A DNA stretch of 64,000 bases from Microbacterium luteolum (lineage in GTDB: Bacteria > Actinomycetota > Actinomycetes > Actinomycetales > Microbacteriaceae), in NCBI RefSeq assembly GCF_039533965.1, contig NZ_BAAAUN010000001.1:1648950-1712949 (forward strand), in the 5' to 3' direction. The notes beneath the pieces are model-generated. The model was not told the DNA's origin, did not search any database, and saw only the letters and a list, made by a program, of their open reading frames with translations. Positions 8,293 through 17,156 of the stretch are shown here, piece by piece (within the stretch, counting starts at the first letter, position 1; every line of letters starts with the position of its first letter). Made by a program: the position numbers and the translations under genes.

Positions 8293-8349
8293 TCCCGTGG
8301 CCGGTGTGGCGGGTGTTTCGCTCTTGAACCCGCCCCAACGGCCACGGGA
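8293..8349. terminator. Nested inverted repeat between the desaturase and nuclease genes
   Basis: An outer 11-bp perfect stem (TCCCGTGGCCG at 8293-8303 with its complement at 8339-8349) encloses an inner 7-bp stem (8308-8314 with 8328-8334). No U-tract follows, so it may be a weak terminator of the desaturase transcript or a structured leader of the nuclease gene, whose ATG is 17 nt downstream. Confidence 0.5.
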
Positions 8350-8365
8350 ACACCAAGATGGACGT

Positions 8366-9151
8366 ATGACAGACGGGTACGAGGCGGAGTTTCTGGGAGC
8401 TGCGGTTGCCTTGCCGGAGCCGGCGCGGGAGTTTCGCACGCTGGAGTATCCGCGGTTCACCGTGCTGCTCGACCCTGCGCGACGGCTGGCGAGCGTCACC
8501 GCGGTGAACATCGACGGGGCGCAGCTCCGCGACCTCGCCAGGGAGGGCGAGTGGCGGCTCGACCCACGGATCGATGCCGACGAGCAGACCGGCCCCGAGG
8601 TCTATGCGCGCAACGACCTCGACCGCGGGCACCTGGTGCGCCGCCGCGACCCGGGCTGGGGGGACGCGGCCGAGGCACGGGAGGCGATGGAGGCGACCTT
8701 CTTCTACCCGAACGCCGCGCCGCAGGCCGCCGGCTTCAACCAGTCGAAGGAGCTGTGGCTGGGCCTCGAAGACCACGTGCTCGCCTATGCCGAGACGACA
8801 GATCAGCGGCTCAGTGTCTTCACGGCGCCGGTCCTCGCCGACGACGATCCGCCGTACCGCGGCATCCGGATCCCGCTGCGGTTCTGGAAGATCGCCGCCT
8901 GGCAGGATGCCACGGGTCTCCGCGCAGCGGGATTCGTCCTCGATCAGACCGAGCTCGTCGACACCAGCGAAGGGCTGCTGGCAGCCCCTCCGCTCGGGGC
9001 CTTCCGCACCTTCCAGGCGCCGATCGCCGACATCGCGGGCATCGCCGGTATCGAGGTCGGACCGCTCGTCGACGCCGACGTGCTCGATCGAGCCGACGTG
9101 CGGGCGAGTGAGTGGCGCGCGCTGCACTCGGCGCGCGACATGATCCTCTGA
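8366..9151 (+). CDS. DNA/RNA non-specific endonuclease (NucA-like)
   Basis: The 261-residue protein shows the beta-beta-alpha-metal nuclease signature DRGHL (about residue 91), here NDLDRGHLVRR, plus a downstream segment with the metal-ligand asparagine (AGFNQSKELWLGLE). No signal peptide is evident, so an intracellular role or non-classical release is likely. The ATG at 8366 is chosen because conserved sequence begins soon after it. The 3' end is convergent with the L36 gene. The family cleaves DNA and RNA without sequence preference. Confidence 0.85.
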   Translation: MTDGYEAEFLGAAVALPEPAREFRTLEYPRFTVLLDPARRLASVTAVNIDGAQLRDLAREGEWRLDPRIDADEQTGPEVYARNDLDRGHLVRRRDPGWGDAAEAREAMEATFFYPNAAPQAAGFNQSKELWLGLEDHVLAYAETTDQRLSVFTAPVLADDDPPYRGIRIPLRFWKIAAWQDATGLRAAGFVLDQTELVDTSEGLLAAPPLGAFRTFQAPIADIAGIAGIEVGPLVDADVLDRADVRASEWRALHSARDMIL

Positions 9152-9169
9152 CAGGCAGCCGAACAGACG

Positions 9170-9292
9170 TCAGCCCTGGCGACCCTTGAACCGGGGGTTG
9201 ACCTTGTTGATGACGAAGACGCGTCCCCGACGGCGCACGACCTGGGCGCCGGGCTGGTTCTTCAAGGACTTGAGTGACGCACGAACCTTCAT
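9170..9292 (-). CDS. rpmJ: Ribosomal protein L36, zinc-independent (C-minus) paralogue
   Basis: The 40-residue product matches L36 from [12 protein letters not shown] to NPRFKGRQG but has no cysteine or histidine at the zinc-ligand positions. It is the zinc-free paralogue that replaces the zinc-ribbon form during zinc starvation. An AAGGAG ribosome binding site precedes the ATG. The promoter contains a Zur-like palindrome (9303-9325) shared with the divergent CobW-like gene, which supports zinc-dependent control. Confidence 0.93.
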   Translation of the reverse strand: MKVRASLKSLKNQPGAQVVRRRGRVFVINKVNPRFKGRQG

Positions 9293-9302
9293 GATGATCT
9301 CC

Positions 9303-9325
9303 TTATTGATAATGTTTCTCAATAA
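9303..9325. promoter_or_regulatory. Zur-box-like palindrome
   Basis: A 23-bp AT-rich palindrome with perfect 7-bp arms (TTATTGA and TCAATAA) around AATGTTTCT lies between the L36 paralogue and the CobW-like gene. Its core resembles the actinobacterial Zur consensus TGAnAATnnTTnTCA. Both flanking genes belong to families that are classical Zur regulon members. Confidence 0.8.
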
Positions 9326-9373
9326 CAAGGTACGGTGGCGAGGAGCGCCCGTCAAGAAGAGAGCAGATCGTTC

Positions 9374-10378
9374 ATGGAACACCCCCTCATCGTCGCCGGC
9401 ATCTGCGTGCCGGAGCGACGACGGTACGCGGCCGCCCTCGCCGAGATGACGGCCAGACGTCTGGTGCGGATCTGGGAGCGTCCTCGCGTGCGTCGGGAGG
9501 ACCACGATCCGATCCCGTCCGAGCGGTCGCTCGGGAGCGGTGAGCTCTGGCGGTTCGTGGCGGACATCGGGACGGAGATCGACCTCCCGCACCTCGATCT
9601 CGCGACGGACCCGCGGATTCCGGTCGTGTGCGTCGTGGACGCCCTGCACCTGTTGGAGGACCTCGCCGACCGGCATCCGCTCATCGAGGCTGCTCGCCCT
9701 GGCGACGACCGAGGCGACGTGGGCGCTCGCGCACGTCGCGCGGTGTCCTTCATCGAAGGTGCGACGCTGATCTCGTTCGTCAACTGGGAGACGGTCGACA
9801 CCGCCCGCCTGGCCCTCGTGATGACGATCGCCTCCCACCTCAATCCCGCCGCCCGTGTCCGCCTGTCGCGCGGACCAGCAGACGACATCCGCGCTCTGAC
9901 GTCGGGGCCGCAGGTGTCGCCGCCGCTGCTGGAGAGAGCGGGCTGGGTGCACATGCTCAACGACGAGCACGATCCGCACATGACCGACGCACGAGTGACG
10001 ACGCTCCGCTACGAGCAGCCGCGCCCGTTCCACCCCGCGAGGCTCGCCGCCGCGCTGGACGACATCGAGTCCGGGCGCCACGGTCACATCCTGCGATCGG
10101 CAGGGTTCTGCCGTCTCGCGACGCGGGCGAGCGTGCTCGCACGCTGGGATCACGTCGGCTCCGCGATCTGGCTGGATCCGCTGTCGTCGGACCTCGATGC
10201 GGCGCCGACCGCGCAGGACATCGCCTTCACCGGTCTCGGCATCGATGCGCACATGCTCCGCGCCGCCCTCGACGATGCGGCCGTCACCGATGACGAGCTC
10301 ATGGCCGGCCCGATGGCGTGGCTCGACTTCGAGGACCCGCTTCCGACGTGGCCGTCGATCGTCGAGGAGAGGCCCTGA
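9374..10378 (+). CDS. CobW/COG0523-like protein lacking the GTPase P-loop
   Basis: The 334-residue protein carries a recognisable CobW C-terminal domain (from about residue 215, [21 protein letters not shown]). Its N-terminal half aligns in layout with the COG0523 GTPase domain but has no Walker A GxxxxGKS. The usual position reads [12 protein letters not shown], and no metal-binding CxCC motif is present. COG0523 proteins are zinc metallochaperones in several bacteria. The divergent Zur-like box suggests a zinc-starvation role here. It is either a degenerate family member or a non-GTPase adaptor. A GTG at 9335 would add 13 residues. Confidence 0.75.
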   Translation: MEHPLIVAGICVPERRRYAAALAEMTARRLVRIWERPRVRREDHDPIPSERSLGSGELWRFVADIGTEIDLPHLDLATDPRIPVVCVVDALHLLEDLADRHPLIEAARPGDDRGDVGARARRAVSFIEGATLISFVNWETVDTARLALVMTIASHLNPAARVRLSRGPADDIRALTSGPQVSPPLLERAGWVHMLNDEHDPHMTDARVTTLRYEQPRPFHPARLAAALDDIESGRHGHILRSAGFCRLATRASVLARWDHVGSAIWLDPLSSDLDAAPTAQDIAFTGLGIDAHMLRAALDDAAVTDDELMAGPMAWLDFEDPLPTWPSIVEERP

Positions 10379-10417
10379 ACAGTCGAGTGTCGGTCGACGT
10401 CTCAGATCTCGGCTGCC

Positions 10418-11296
10418 TCAGGCTTCGGCCGATGCCGCCTGGTCGGCGCTCGCCGACTCCGTCGCGACCCAGCTGGCGAGCATCTTGAGCTTCTCTTCGG
10501 ATGCTGTGCCGGGCTCGGCCGTGTACGTCGACATGCGCAGCCCCGGGTCGGACGGCAGCTCGAACGCCTCATAGACGAGCTCGATCTCTCCCACGACCGG
10601 ATGCCGCAGCCGCTTGACCCCTCTGCGGTGATAGCGCACATCGTGCGCGGCCCACAGTGTGCGGAACCGATCGCTGCGCGTCGAGAGCTCGCCCACCAGA
10701 TCGGTGAAGCGACGGTCGAACGGGTTGCGACCTGCCTCACCGCGCATCGCCGCGACGAGCTCACGGGTGACGCGGTCCCAGTCGGGGTAGAACTCGTGCG
10801 CCGCCGGATTCAGGAAGGCGAAGCGCACGCTGTTCGGCGCGGGATCGGTGAAGTGCGGCGAATACAGCGCCCTGCCGAGCGCGTTCGCGCCGAGGTAATC
10901 GAAAGAGCTGTTGCGCACCAGCGCCGGCGCCTCGGTCATCGCATCGAGCAGGCGCTGGATGCTGGGGCGGATCGCCTCGGCCTTCTTGCGCGGCTTCCTG
11001 ACCACGGGTGACGCGTTCGCAGTACGGGCGAGGTCGAAGAGGTGCGCGGTCTCCGCGTCGTCGAGCTGCAGCGCCCGGGCGAGAGAATCCAGCACGCTGT
11101 CGGACGCCCCGGAGAGGTCACCGCGCTCGAGGCGCGTGTAATAGTCGACGCTCACCCCGGCGAGGAGAGAGACCTCCTCGCGCCGGAGTCCCGGAACCCG
11201 GCGGTTGCCGCCGAACACGGGGAGCCCTGCCTTGTCGGGGGTGAGTCGTGCGCGCCTCGTGGAGAGGAACTCGCGCACCTCGCTGCGGGTGTCCAT
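10418..11296 (-). CDS. XRE-family regulator with MmyB-like ligand-binding domain
   Basis: The 292-residue regulator starts at the ATG at 11296 (MDTRSEVREFL). Its helix-turn-helix carries the RRVPGLRREEVSLLAGVSVDYYTRLERG signature, and the rest is an MmyB domain. It is transcribed away from an alcohol dehydrogenase gene starting 115 bp away, which it probably controls. It shares architecture with the protein at 5025-5867 but is a diverged paralogue. Confidence 0.9.
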   Translation of the reverse strand: MDTRSEVREFLSTRRARLTPDKAGLPVFGGNRRVPGLRREEVSLLAGVSVDYYTRLERGDLSGASDSVLDSLARALQLDDAETAHLFDLARTANASPVVRKPRKKAEAIRPSIQRLLDAMTEAPALVRNSSFDYLGANALGRALYSPHFTDPAPNSVRFAFLNPAAHEFYPDWDRVTRELVAAMRGEAGRNPFDRRFTDLVGELSTRSDRFRTLWAAHDVRYHRRGVKRLRHPVVGEIELVYEAFELPSDPGLRMSTYTAEPGTASEEKLKMLASWVATESASADQAASAEA

Positions 11297-11411
11297 ACTC
11301 CGACGGTACGCCCCCGTAGCGCGGGAAGGGAGGTACCACCAGGCCCTCCCACTCCGCCGCATCCGTCCGCACACTGGATGTATGACCGTGAATCCCAGCA
11401 AGGAGCACCAC

Positions 11412-12431
11412 ATGCGTGGAGTCATCATGCACGGACCCGGCGACGTCCGGGTCGAAGACCGCGAGAAGCCGACCATCACCCGCCCGACGGATGCCGTCAT
11501 CAAGCTCGCCGCGACCTGCATCTGCGGCTCGGACCTCTGGCCGTATCGCGGCGTCGACGGCGTCGATGCCGCGCCCATGGGACACGAGTACGTCGGCGTC
11601 GTCGAGGAGATCGGCGCAGACGTGAAGAACGTGAAGGTCGGCGACTTCGTCGTCGGATCGTTCATGGCATCCGACAACACCTGCGAGATCTGCCAGGCCG
11701 GATACCAGTCGCGCTGCGTGCACGTCGTCCCGATGGGCGGCATCGGCACCCAGTCCGAGTACGCGCTCATCCCCCACGCCGACGGCACCCTCGTCGCCAC
11801 CCCCGGTCAGCCCGACCCCGACCTCATCCCGTCGCTGCTCGCCGCATCCGACGTGCTGGGCACGGGCTGGTTCGCGGCCGTCGCCGCCGAGGTCGGTCCC
11901 GGCAAGACCGTGGCCGTCGTCGGTGACGGGGCCGTCGGGCTCCTCGGCATCCTCGCCGCCGCGCAGTTGGGCGCCGACCGCATCATCGCGATGAGCCGTC
12001 ACGCCGACCGCCAGGAGCTCGCACGGAGGTTCGGCGCCACCGACATCGTGGAGGAGCGCGGCGACGCCGGTGTGGCGAAGATCAAGGAGCTGACGAACGG
12101 GCTCGGCGCGCACTCGGTGATCGAGGCCGTCGGCACGCAGGAGTCCATGATGCAGGCGATCCGCTCGACGCGGGCCGGCGGGCACGTCGGCTACGTCGGC
12201 GTCTCGCACGACGTCGCCCTGCCCGGCGAAGAGCTGTTCTTCTCGGGTGTGCACCTGCACGGCGGTCCGGCTCCTGTGCGGCGCTTCCTGCCCGAGCTCA
12301 TCCAGCTGATCTGGGATCGGAAGATCGATCCTGGCGTTGTCTTCGACCTCACGCTCCCTCTCGAAGAGGCGGCCGAGGGCTACAAGGCCATGGACGAGCG
12401 CCGCGCCACCAAGGTGCTCCTCACCGTCTGA
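11412..12431 (+). CDS. Zinc-dependent alcohol dehydrogenase, medium-chain family
   Basis: The 339-residue MDR enzyme has the catalytic zinc segment CICGSDLWPYRG with GHEYVG, a cysteine-rich lobe (CEICQAGYQSRC) and the NAD(P) motif GDGAVGLLG near residue 168. The ATG at 11412 is preceded by AAGGAG at ideal spacing; an ATG 30 bp upstream lacks such a site. A cupin gene follows 11 bp downstream, suggesting an operon under the divergent XRE-MmyB regulator. The substrate is unknown. Confidence 0.9.
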   Translation: MRGVIMHGPGDVRVEDREKPTITRPTDAVIKLAATCICGSDLWPYRGVDGVDAAPMGHEYVGVVEEIGADVKNVKVGDFVVGSFMASDNTCEICQAGYQSRCVHVVPMGGIGTQSEYALIPHADGTLVATPGQPDPDLIPSLLAASDVLGTGWFAAVAAEVGPGKTVAVVGDGAVGLLGILAAAQLGADRIIAMSRHADRQELARRFGATDIVEERGDAGVAKIKELTNGLGAHSVIEAVGTQESMMQAIRSTRAGGHVGYVGVSHDVALPGEELFFSGVHLHGGPAPVRRFLPELIQLIWDRKIDPGVVFDLTLPLEEAAEGYKAMDERRATKVLLTV

Positions 12432-12442
12432 ACAGGAGGACC

Positions 12443-12844
12443 GTGAACATCGAACCCCGCATCCCGACCGTCAAGAACCCGCCGGAGCAGTTCACCGGCG
12501 ACGTCTGGCTCGACCCGATCATCGTGCCGCACGATGCCGACCAGCGGATGTCCGGCGGGCTCGTGCGCTTCGCGCCCGGTGCCCGCACGGCCTGGCACTC
12601 GCACGCGCGCGGCCAGTACCTGCGCGTGACCGAGGGCACGGCGCTCGTCGGCACCCGCGACGGGCGGGTCATCGAAGCCGAGCCGGGTCAGACCGTGTAC
12701 ACGCCGCCCGGGGAGGAGCACTGGCACGGCGCGACGGCGGACTGCTTCATGCAGCATCTCGCGCTGCTGGAGGGCGCCGACGACCCCGCCGACACCACGA
12801 CGTGGCTGGAGCACGTGTCGGACGAGGAGTACCGGAGGCGCTGA
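12443..12844 (+). CDS. Cupin-domain protein
   Basis: The 133-residue single-domain cupin starts at GTG after AGGAGG. Motif 1 is visible as WHSHARGQYLRVTEG and motif 2 as PGEEHWHG, giving the usual His/Glu metal ligands. It resembles the YhhW/carboxymuconolactone-decarboxylase-associated cupins often paired with reductases. It is probably co-transcribed with the alcohol dehydrogenase 11 bp upstream. The reaction is unknown. Confidence 0.88.
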   Translation: MNIEPRIPTVKNPPEQFTGDVWLDPIIVPHDADQRMSGGLVRFAPGARTAWHSHARGQYLRVTEGTALVGTRDGRVIEAEPGQTVYTPPGEEHWHGATADCFMQHLALLEGADDPADTTTWLEHVSDEEYRRR

Positions 12845-12927
12845 CGGGCGGGCCCGACCTGCAAGAATCGGCTCACTTCCGACACATCCCCATTGAGCGG
12901 GACCGTCGGACCGCCGTGAGGAGTGTC

Positions 12928-13443
12928 ATGGGTCGTCGACCATCCGATGCTCAGGCGTGGTTCACGAGGGAAGTCGCGACGTTCGTCGACCCCGTGTATC
13001 GCTACTTCCTTCGACGGGCCGCACAGCAGGATGCCGACGACCTGACCGCCGAAGTGTTCGAGATCGCCTGGCGTCGGTGCGACGACATCCCATCCGAGTG
13101 GGTGCTGCCATGGCTCTACCGCACGGCGGGTCACGTTCTGGCCAATCATCGGCGCCGCACGTCGCGGCTCCCCGTGCGCCTCACGGACGAGCCACCACCC
13201 TCGGAAGACCATGCGGCGCGGATCGCAGATCACGATGGCCTTCTGCACGCGCTGGCCGATCTGTCTGAACGCGACCGCGACATCCTGCTCCTGCACGCAT
13301 GGGAGGGCTTGAACGGCGAAGAGCTAGCCGGAGTGCTCGAGATCTCCCGATCCGGCGCGCAGGCCGCGCTGTCGCGCGCACGGGCCCGGCTCCGCGATGC
13401 ATGGGACGCGTCCGTGCAAGATGAGGGCACCCGTCGACAGTGA
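12928..13443 (+). CDS. ECF-type RNA polymerase sigma factor
   Basis: The 171-residue sigma-70-family protein has region 2 (VYRYFLRRAAQQDADDLTAEVFEIAWRR) and region 4 with the SGAQAALSRARARLR helix-turn-helix. It starts at an ATG after a GAGGAG site. The next gene, 36 bp downstream, encodes a protein with one membrane segment and an extracytoplasmic domain, which is the usual place for its anti-sigma or surface-sensing partner. Confidence 0.9.
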   Translation: MGRRPSDAQAWFTREVATFVDPVYRYFLRRAAQQDADDLTAEVFEIAWRRCDDIPSEWVLPWLYRTAGHVLANHRRRTSRLPVRLTDEPPPSEDHAARIADHDGLLHALADLSERDRDILLLHAWEGLNGEELAGVLEISRSGAQAALSRARARLRDAWDASVQDEGTRRQ

Positions 13444-13479
13444 CTCAGTAGGCGAATACTTCGAAAGACGAGGCGCATC

Positions 13480-14808
13480 ATGATCGACGACACCCCCGGC
13501 GATGAGATTCGTGCATTGGAGTCCGCAGACCCTGTAGCGGCCGTCACCGCATCCACGGAGCTGCACGACCGCATCTCGCGTATTCCCATGGCGAGCACCC
13601 GCCTACCGAAAGGCCGCGGAAGGCCGCGATGGCTCGCGCCACTCGCCGCATCCGCGGCAGTCGTCGCCGCCATCGGGGGCGCGTACGCCTGGGGTGCGGG
13701 CGGTACCGCCTTAAGCCCGCCTGCTACGCCCATCGCGGTGGAGACAGGAACGCCGGCTGACCCCGCGAGTCCGATACGCCTCGAGGCCGACTTGTCGGGA
13801 GGCGCACTGTCACAATCTGTCGAAATGCAGGTCGGAGGTCGAATCGAGCCCTCCGTCGACGTGGGGTTCGGATGGGAGCAACCGGCCGGTCGCAATCGGT
13901 TCCTCCTCCCGCCCCTCGACGCAGCTTCGACCCAGGCGAACGTGTTCGTGGTCGACCCCGCGACGCAGACGTCGGCAGAGGATACCGGCCGGATGGCAGC
14001 AGCGCTCGGTCTCCCCGGGGACGCCCGGCCCAGCGATCTCGACGGCGGTTGGGTCGTCGGCGACTACGCCGGAGCCCACTTCAGTCTGCAGCTGTGGGGC
14101 GGGGCGTACTTCCAGAGCGGCATCCCCGACGCACTCTCGGTGTGCGAGAGGTCGGCCACGGACCTCCACGGTCGCGACAAGATGAACGACGATGGAACGT
14201 GGGCCTTCGGCCAGGAGATGATCCGGTGCATGGCCGAGACTCCTCTACCGAGCGACGATCTGGTGAACGAGTCGGTCAGCTTGTTCCTCTCAGCGCTCGG
14301 TATCGACGAGTCTGCGACGCATATCACGGTGACTCCCGACGGCTCGGCGCGAATGACGACGGCAACGGCTGCCCTGCTCGTGGAGAACAATGTCACGGAG
14401 ATCGTCGCTCGGGTAACGGTCTCAGCGCAGGGGATCATGTATGCGTCAGGTCCCACCGGCGAGATCGTGTCGCTCGGCGCGTACACCGTGGTCAGCCCCG
14501 CCGAAGCAGGTGACAGGCTCAGCGATCCGGCGTTCTCGGCACGCATGGTGTCCTCGCCGGACGACCAATCGGTTCCGCTGACGCCGCTGGCTGCTCCGCC
14601 CGAGGCGCCCAAGCCGGGTTCTGCCGTGCCGTGGCGGGTGCATGACCGCGAGGTCGTCTCGGTCCGTCTGGGGCTCGCTCTTCTCCTCGACGACGTGAAT
14701 CTGCATCGATATCTTGTCCCGACCTATGAGTTCACCGCCTCAGACGGCAGCGTCTGGAGTGTCATCGCACTCGCGGAGGACGAGCTGGACACGACAGGCT
14801 CGGGATAG
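13480..14808 (+). CDS. Single-pass membrane protein, probable sigma-factor partner
   Basis: The 442-residue protein has an N-terminal cytoplasmic stretch of about 50 residues, a transmembrane helix at about residues 50-72 (WLAPLAASAAVVAAIGGAYAW) and a long exported domain of about 370 residues without a recognised family. Genes for such proteins downstream of ECF sigma genes often encode anti-sigma factors or their sensor. No zinc HxxxCxxC anti-sigma motif is seen in the cytoplasmic part, so it need not be a classical anti-sigma factor. Confidence 0.7.
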   Translation: MIDDTPGDEIRALESADPVAAVTASTELHDRISRIPMASTRLPKGRGRPRWLAPLAASAAVVAAIGGAYAWGAGGTALSPPATPIAVETGTPADPASPIRLEADLSGGALSQSVEMQVGGRIEPSVDVGFGWEQPAGRNRFLLPPLDAASTQANVFVVDPATQTSAEDTGRMAAALGLPGDARPSDLDGGWVVGDYAGAHFSLQLWGGAYFQSGIPDALSVCERSATDLHGRDKMNDDGTWAFGQEMIRCMAETPLPSDDLVNESVSLFLSALGIDESATHITVTPDGSARMTTATAALLVENNVTEIVARVTVSAQGIMYASGPTGEIVSLGAYTVVSPAEAGDRLSDPAFSARMVSSPDDQSVPLTPLAAPPEAPKPGSAVPWRVHDREVVSVRLGLALLLDDVNLHRYLVPTYEFTASDGSVWSVIALAEDELDTTGSG

Positions 14809-14826
14809 AACTCTTAGGCTGTCGGG

Positions 14827-15237
14827 ATGAACGAAGCGCTGGACGAGGGACCGTTCTATCACGGCACGAAGGCCGATCTGCAGGAGGGCGATCTCCTGAC
14901 GGCGGGCTTCCGATCGAACTACCGCCCGGAGATCGTGATGAACCACATCTACTTCACCGCCCTGCGGGATGGCGCGGGGCTGGCCGCCGAGCTCGCGGCG
15001 GGTGACGGAGAACCACGCGTCTACCTCGTCGAACCCACCGGGCCGTACGAGAACGACCCGAACGTGACCGACAAGAAGTTCCCCGGCAATCCGACCCGCT
15101 CGTACCGCAGCACCGAGCCGATCCGGGTCGTGTCCGAGGTGCTCGACTGGACCCGCCTGACGCCCGAAGCACTCGCGACCTGGCGGGAGACGCTCGCGGC
15201 GATCCGCGCCGACGAACGCGGCGAGATCATCAACTGA
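14827..15237 (+). CDS. arr: NAD+-rifampin ADP-ribosyltransferase (Arr)
   Basis: The 136-residue protein matches the Arr family throughout. It has FYHGT (catalytic His about 12), a MNHIYFTAL segment with the NAD-contacting Tyr, AAGDGEPRVYLVEPTG, and DPNVTDKKFPGNPTRSYRS. Arr inactivates rifamycins by ADP-ribosylating the C23 hydroxyl. The gene sits in ordinary chromosomal sequence without integron or insertion-sequence signs, as with the intrinsic arr genes of other actinobacteria. Length is normal. Confidence 0.95.
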   Translation: MNEALDEGPFYHGTKADLQEGDLLTAGFRSNYRPEIVMNHIYFTALRDGAGLAAELAAGDGEPRVYLVEPTGPYENDPNVTDKKFPGNPTRSYRSTEPIRVVSEVLDWTRLTPEALATWRETLAAIRADERGEIIN

Positions 15238-15375
15238 GTGCGACGACGACCGGTGCCGGACCATTGCCGCCGCGATGGCGGCATGAGAGGCTTTCCGTCG
15301 TGACCATCTGACAGCGATCCCCCTCCTCCCCACGCCGTGGGTGAGTCGAACGATCCTGCGAACAGAAGGTTCACC

Positions 15376-16488
15376 ATGTCATCCCCTGACCACACCGGCG
15401 TCGAGCCGGCCTTCACGATCTCCACGCTCATCGTGCCGGAGACCATCGACTCCCCTGATGCCGCGGACTTCCTCGGCATGGCCGAGGTGAGAAGCACCGT
15501 CGAGGCCGAGCAGCGCGGAGCCCCGGGCGAGCTCTTCACGGCAGAGGAGATGCTGCCGAACTGGAAGGACGAGAGCACCGAGATGCTCGGGTTCGTCGCC
15601 AAGGTCGAGGGCAGGGTCGTCGCGCGCGGCAGCCTGGCGCTCCCGGCCGATGCGAGCGAATGCTGGGCCTCCGTCGCGGTGCTTGCTGCCCACAGGAACC
15701 GGGGCATCGGCTCAGCGCTGTACGAGCGCCTCGAGCAGACGGCCAGGGCCCGAGGTCGAACCACGATCCAGAATCAGACGAGCTTCCTTGCGATCGCGAC
15801 GGCGACGGACACGGGCGACAGCATCTCTGCCCCGACCGGCTTCGGATCCGTGCCGGCAGAGCTCCCCTCGACGCGCTTCCTGCGGAACCGCGGCTTCTCT
15901 CTCGAGCAGGTCGGTCGGTTGAGCGGCCTCGCACTGCCCGTCGATGAGGAAGCCTTCTCGGCCCTGCTCGCCGAGACGACCGCGGCAGCCGTCGGCTACC
16001 GTACGGTGACGTGGCAGGGCCGGACGCCGCACGAATGGATGGAGAGCATCGCCCTTCTGCGCACCAGGATGAGCACGGATGCTCCGAACGCCGGAATCGA
16101 GCAGAGCGAAGACCTCTGGACGACCGAGCGTGTGGGCGCGTTCGACGATCTGTGGGAGACGAGCCCTCGCATGCTGCTCACGACCATCGTGGTCGACGAA
16201 GCCACGGAAACGGCGGCGGGTTACACCGAGCTCGATGTGCCGCCGGAGCCCGATCGATCCGTGGAACAGCGCGACACGCTGGTGCTGCGAGATCATCGCG
16301 GTCGCCGCCTCGGGATGCTGTTGAAACTCGCCAACATCCGCGGGCTCCGCGACGGGTTCCCCGATCACGGCCTCATCGAGACGATGAATGCCGAGGAGAA
16401 TCGCCACATGCTCGACGTCAACGAAGCAGTCGGATTCGTGCCGCTGTCGTACGCCGCCCGATGGAAGAAGGTCCTCGGGCGAAAGTGA
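15376..16488 (+). CDS. Tandem GNAT-family N-acetyltransferase
   Basis: The 370-residue product contains two GNAT folds. The N-terminal one has the acetyl-CoA loop VAVLAAHRNRGIGSALYERL (about residues 98-117). The C-terminal one carries a related VLRDHRGRRLGMLLKLANI segment (about residues 305-325) and EETN-like ENRHMLDVNEAVGFVP near the end. Double-GNAT proteins of this size include Eis- and MshD-like enzymes and drug-modifying acetyltransferases. The substrate is not evident. The ATG at 15376 is favoured over an upstream start that would add 13 residues. Confidence 0.85.
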   Translation: MSSPDHTGVEPAFTISTLIVPETIDSPDAADFLGMAEVRSTVEAEQRGAPGELFTAEEMLPNWKDESTEMLGFVAKVEGRVVARGSLALPADASECWASVAVLAAHRNRGIGSALYERLEQTARARGRTTIQNQTSFLAIATATDTGDSISAPTGFGSVPAELPSTRFLRNRGFSLEQVGRLSGLALPVDEEAFSALLAETTAAAVGYRTVTWQGRTPHEWMESIALLRTRMSTDAPNAGIEQSEDLWTTERVGAFDDLWETSPRMLLTTIVVDEATETAAGYTELDVPPEPDRSVEQRDTLVLRDHRGRRLGMLLKLANIRGLRDGFPDHGLIETMNAEENRHMLDVNEAVGFVPLSYAARWKKVLGRK

Positions 16489-16500
16489 CGGCTGTCGTCG

Positions 16501-17049
16501 TCACCGGCCCGATGTCAGTCGTCCGCCGGCGTGCGCGTACGCCGCTCGCCACGCTCGGTCGAACTCCCGTCGACTGATCACGCCGTGTCTGCAGGCGAAG
16601 GCGGCATCCTGCAGAGCTTCCGCGATCGTGTCGAGCCGGCGCTGATGTGAACGCTCTTCGGCGGTCTCCTCATGCAGGCCGGACCGGCTCGCTGCCAGCG
16701 TCACGGTGCGCTGACGGATGCCGCGCGCACGGCGCGAGAGCGAGATGCCGACCGGGAGGAGTGCCGCCGTGAGCACCAGCGCGGCGAGCAGCGGTGGCAC
16801 TCCGACGGCGCAGAGGCCCACCCAGACGACGACGCCACCGCCGAGCGCGAGCGGCGTGAAAAAGCGGTTGGCCTCGGCGAGGTGCCGCTCCGCGTCGGTG
16901 GAGTCCGGCGGATAGATGGCGAGCACGGACGCGACCGTGCCGTAGTGGCTCACCGTGCGTGAGACATGGCCCCAACGCGGCACCGACGGGCTCGCGGCGG
17001 GGACGGCAGGGGTGGAGGCTGTGAATCGAGGACGATGGACGAGGGACAT
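16501..17049 (-). CDS. Two-helix membrane protein of unknown function
   Basis: The 182-residue protein starting at the ATG at 17049 (MSLVHRPRF) has two closely spaced hydrophobic segments at about residues 80-118 (LALGGGVVVWVGLCAVG and LLAALVLTAALLPVGISL). They are followed by a basic cytoplasmic C-terminus that ends with a short SHOCT-like motif (GVISRREFDRAWRAAYA). No function can be given. It is convergent with the GNAT gene. Confidence 0.65.
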   Translation of the reverse strand: MSLVHRPRFTASTPAVPAASPSVPRWGHVSRTVSHYGTVASVLAIYPPDSTDAERHLAEANRFFTPLALGGGVVVWVGLCAVGVPPLLAALVLTAALLPVGISLSRRARGIRQRTVTLAASRSGLHEETAEERSHQRRLDTIAEALQDAAFACRHGVISRREFDRAWRAAYAHAGGRLTSGR

Positions 17050-17156
17050 GTCCCCCACATTCCTCCGCGCGGACCTCGGATGCGCGGATGCAGACGGAAC
17101 CCATACGGCCCCGCCCCGTTTCCATGCGAGAAGGCGACGCCGTTGCGGAGAACGTA

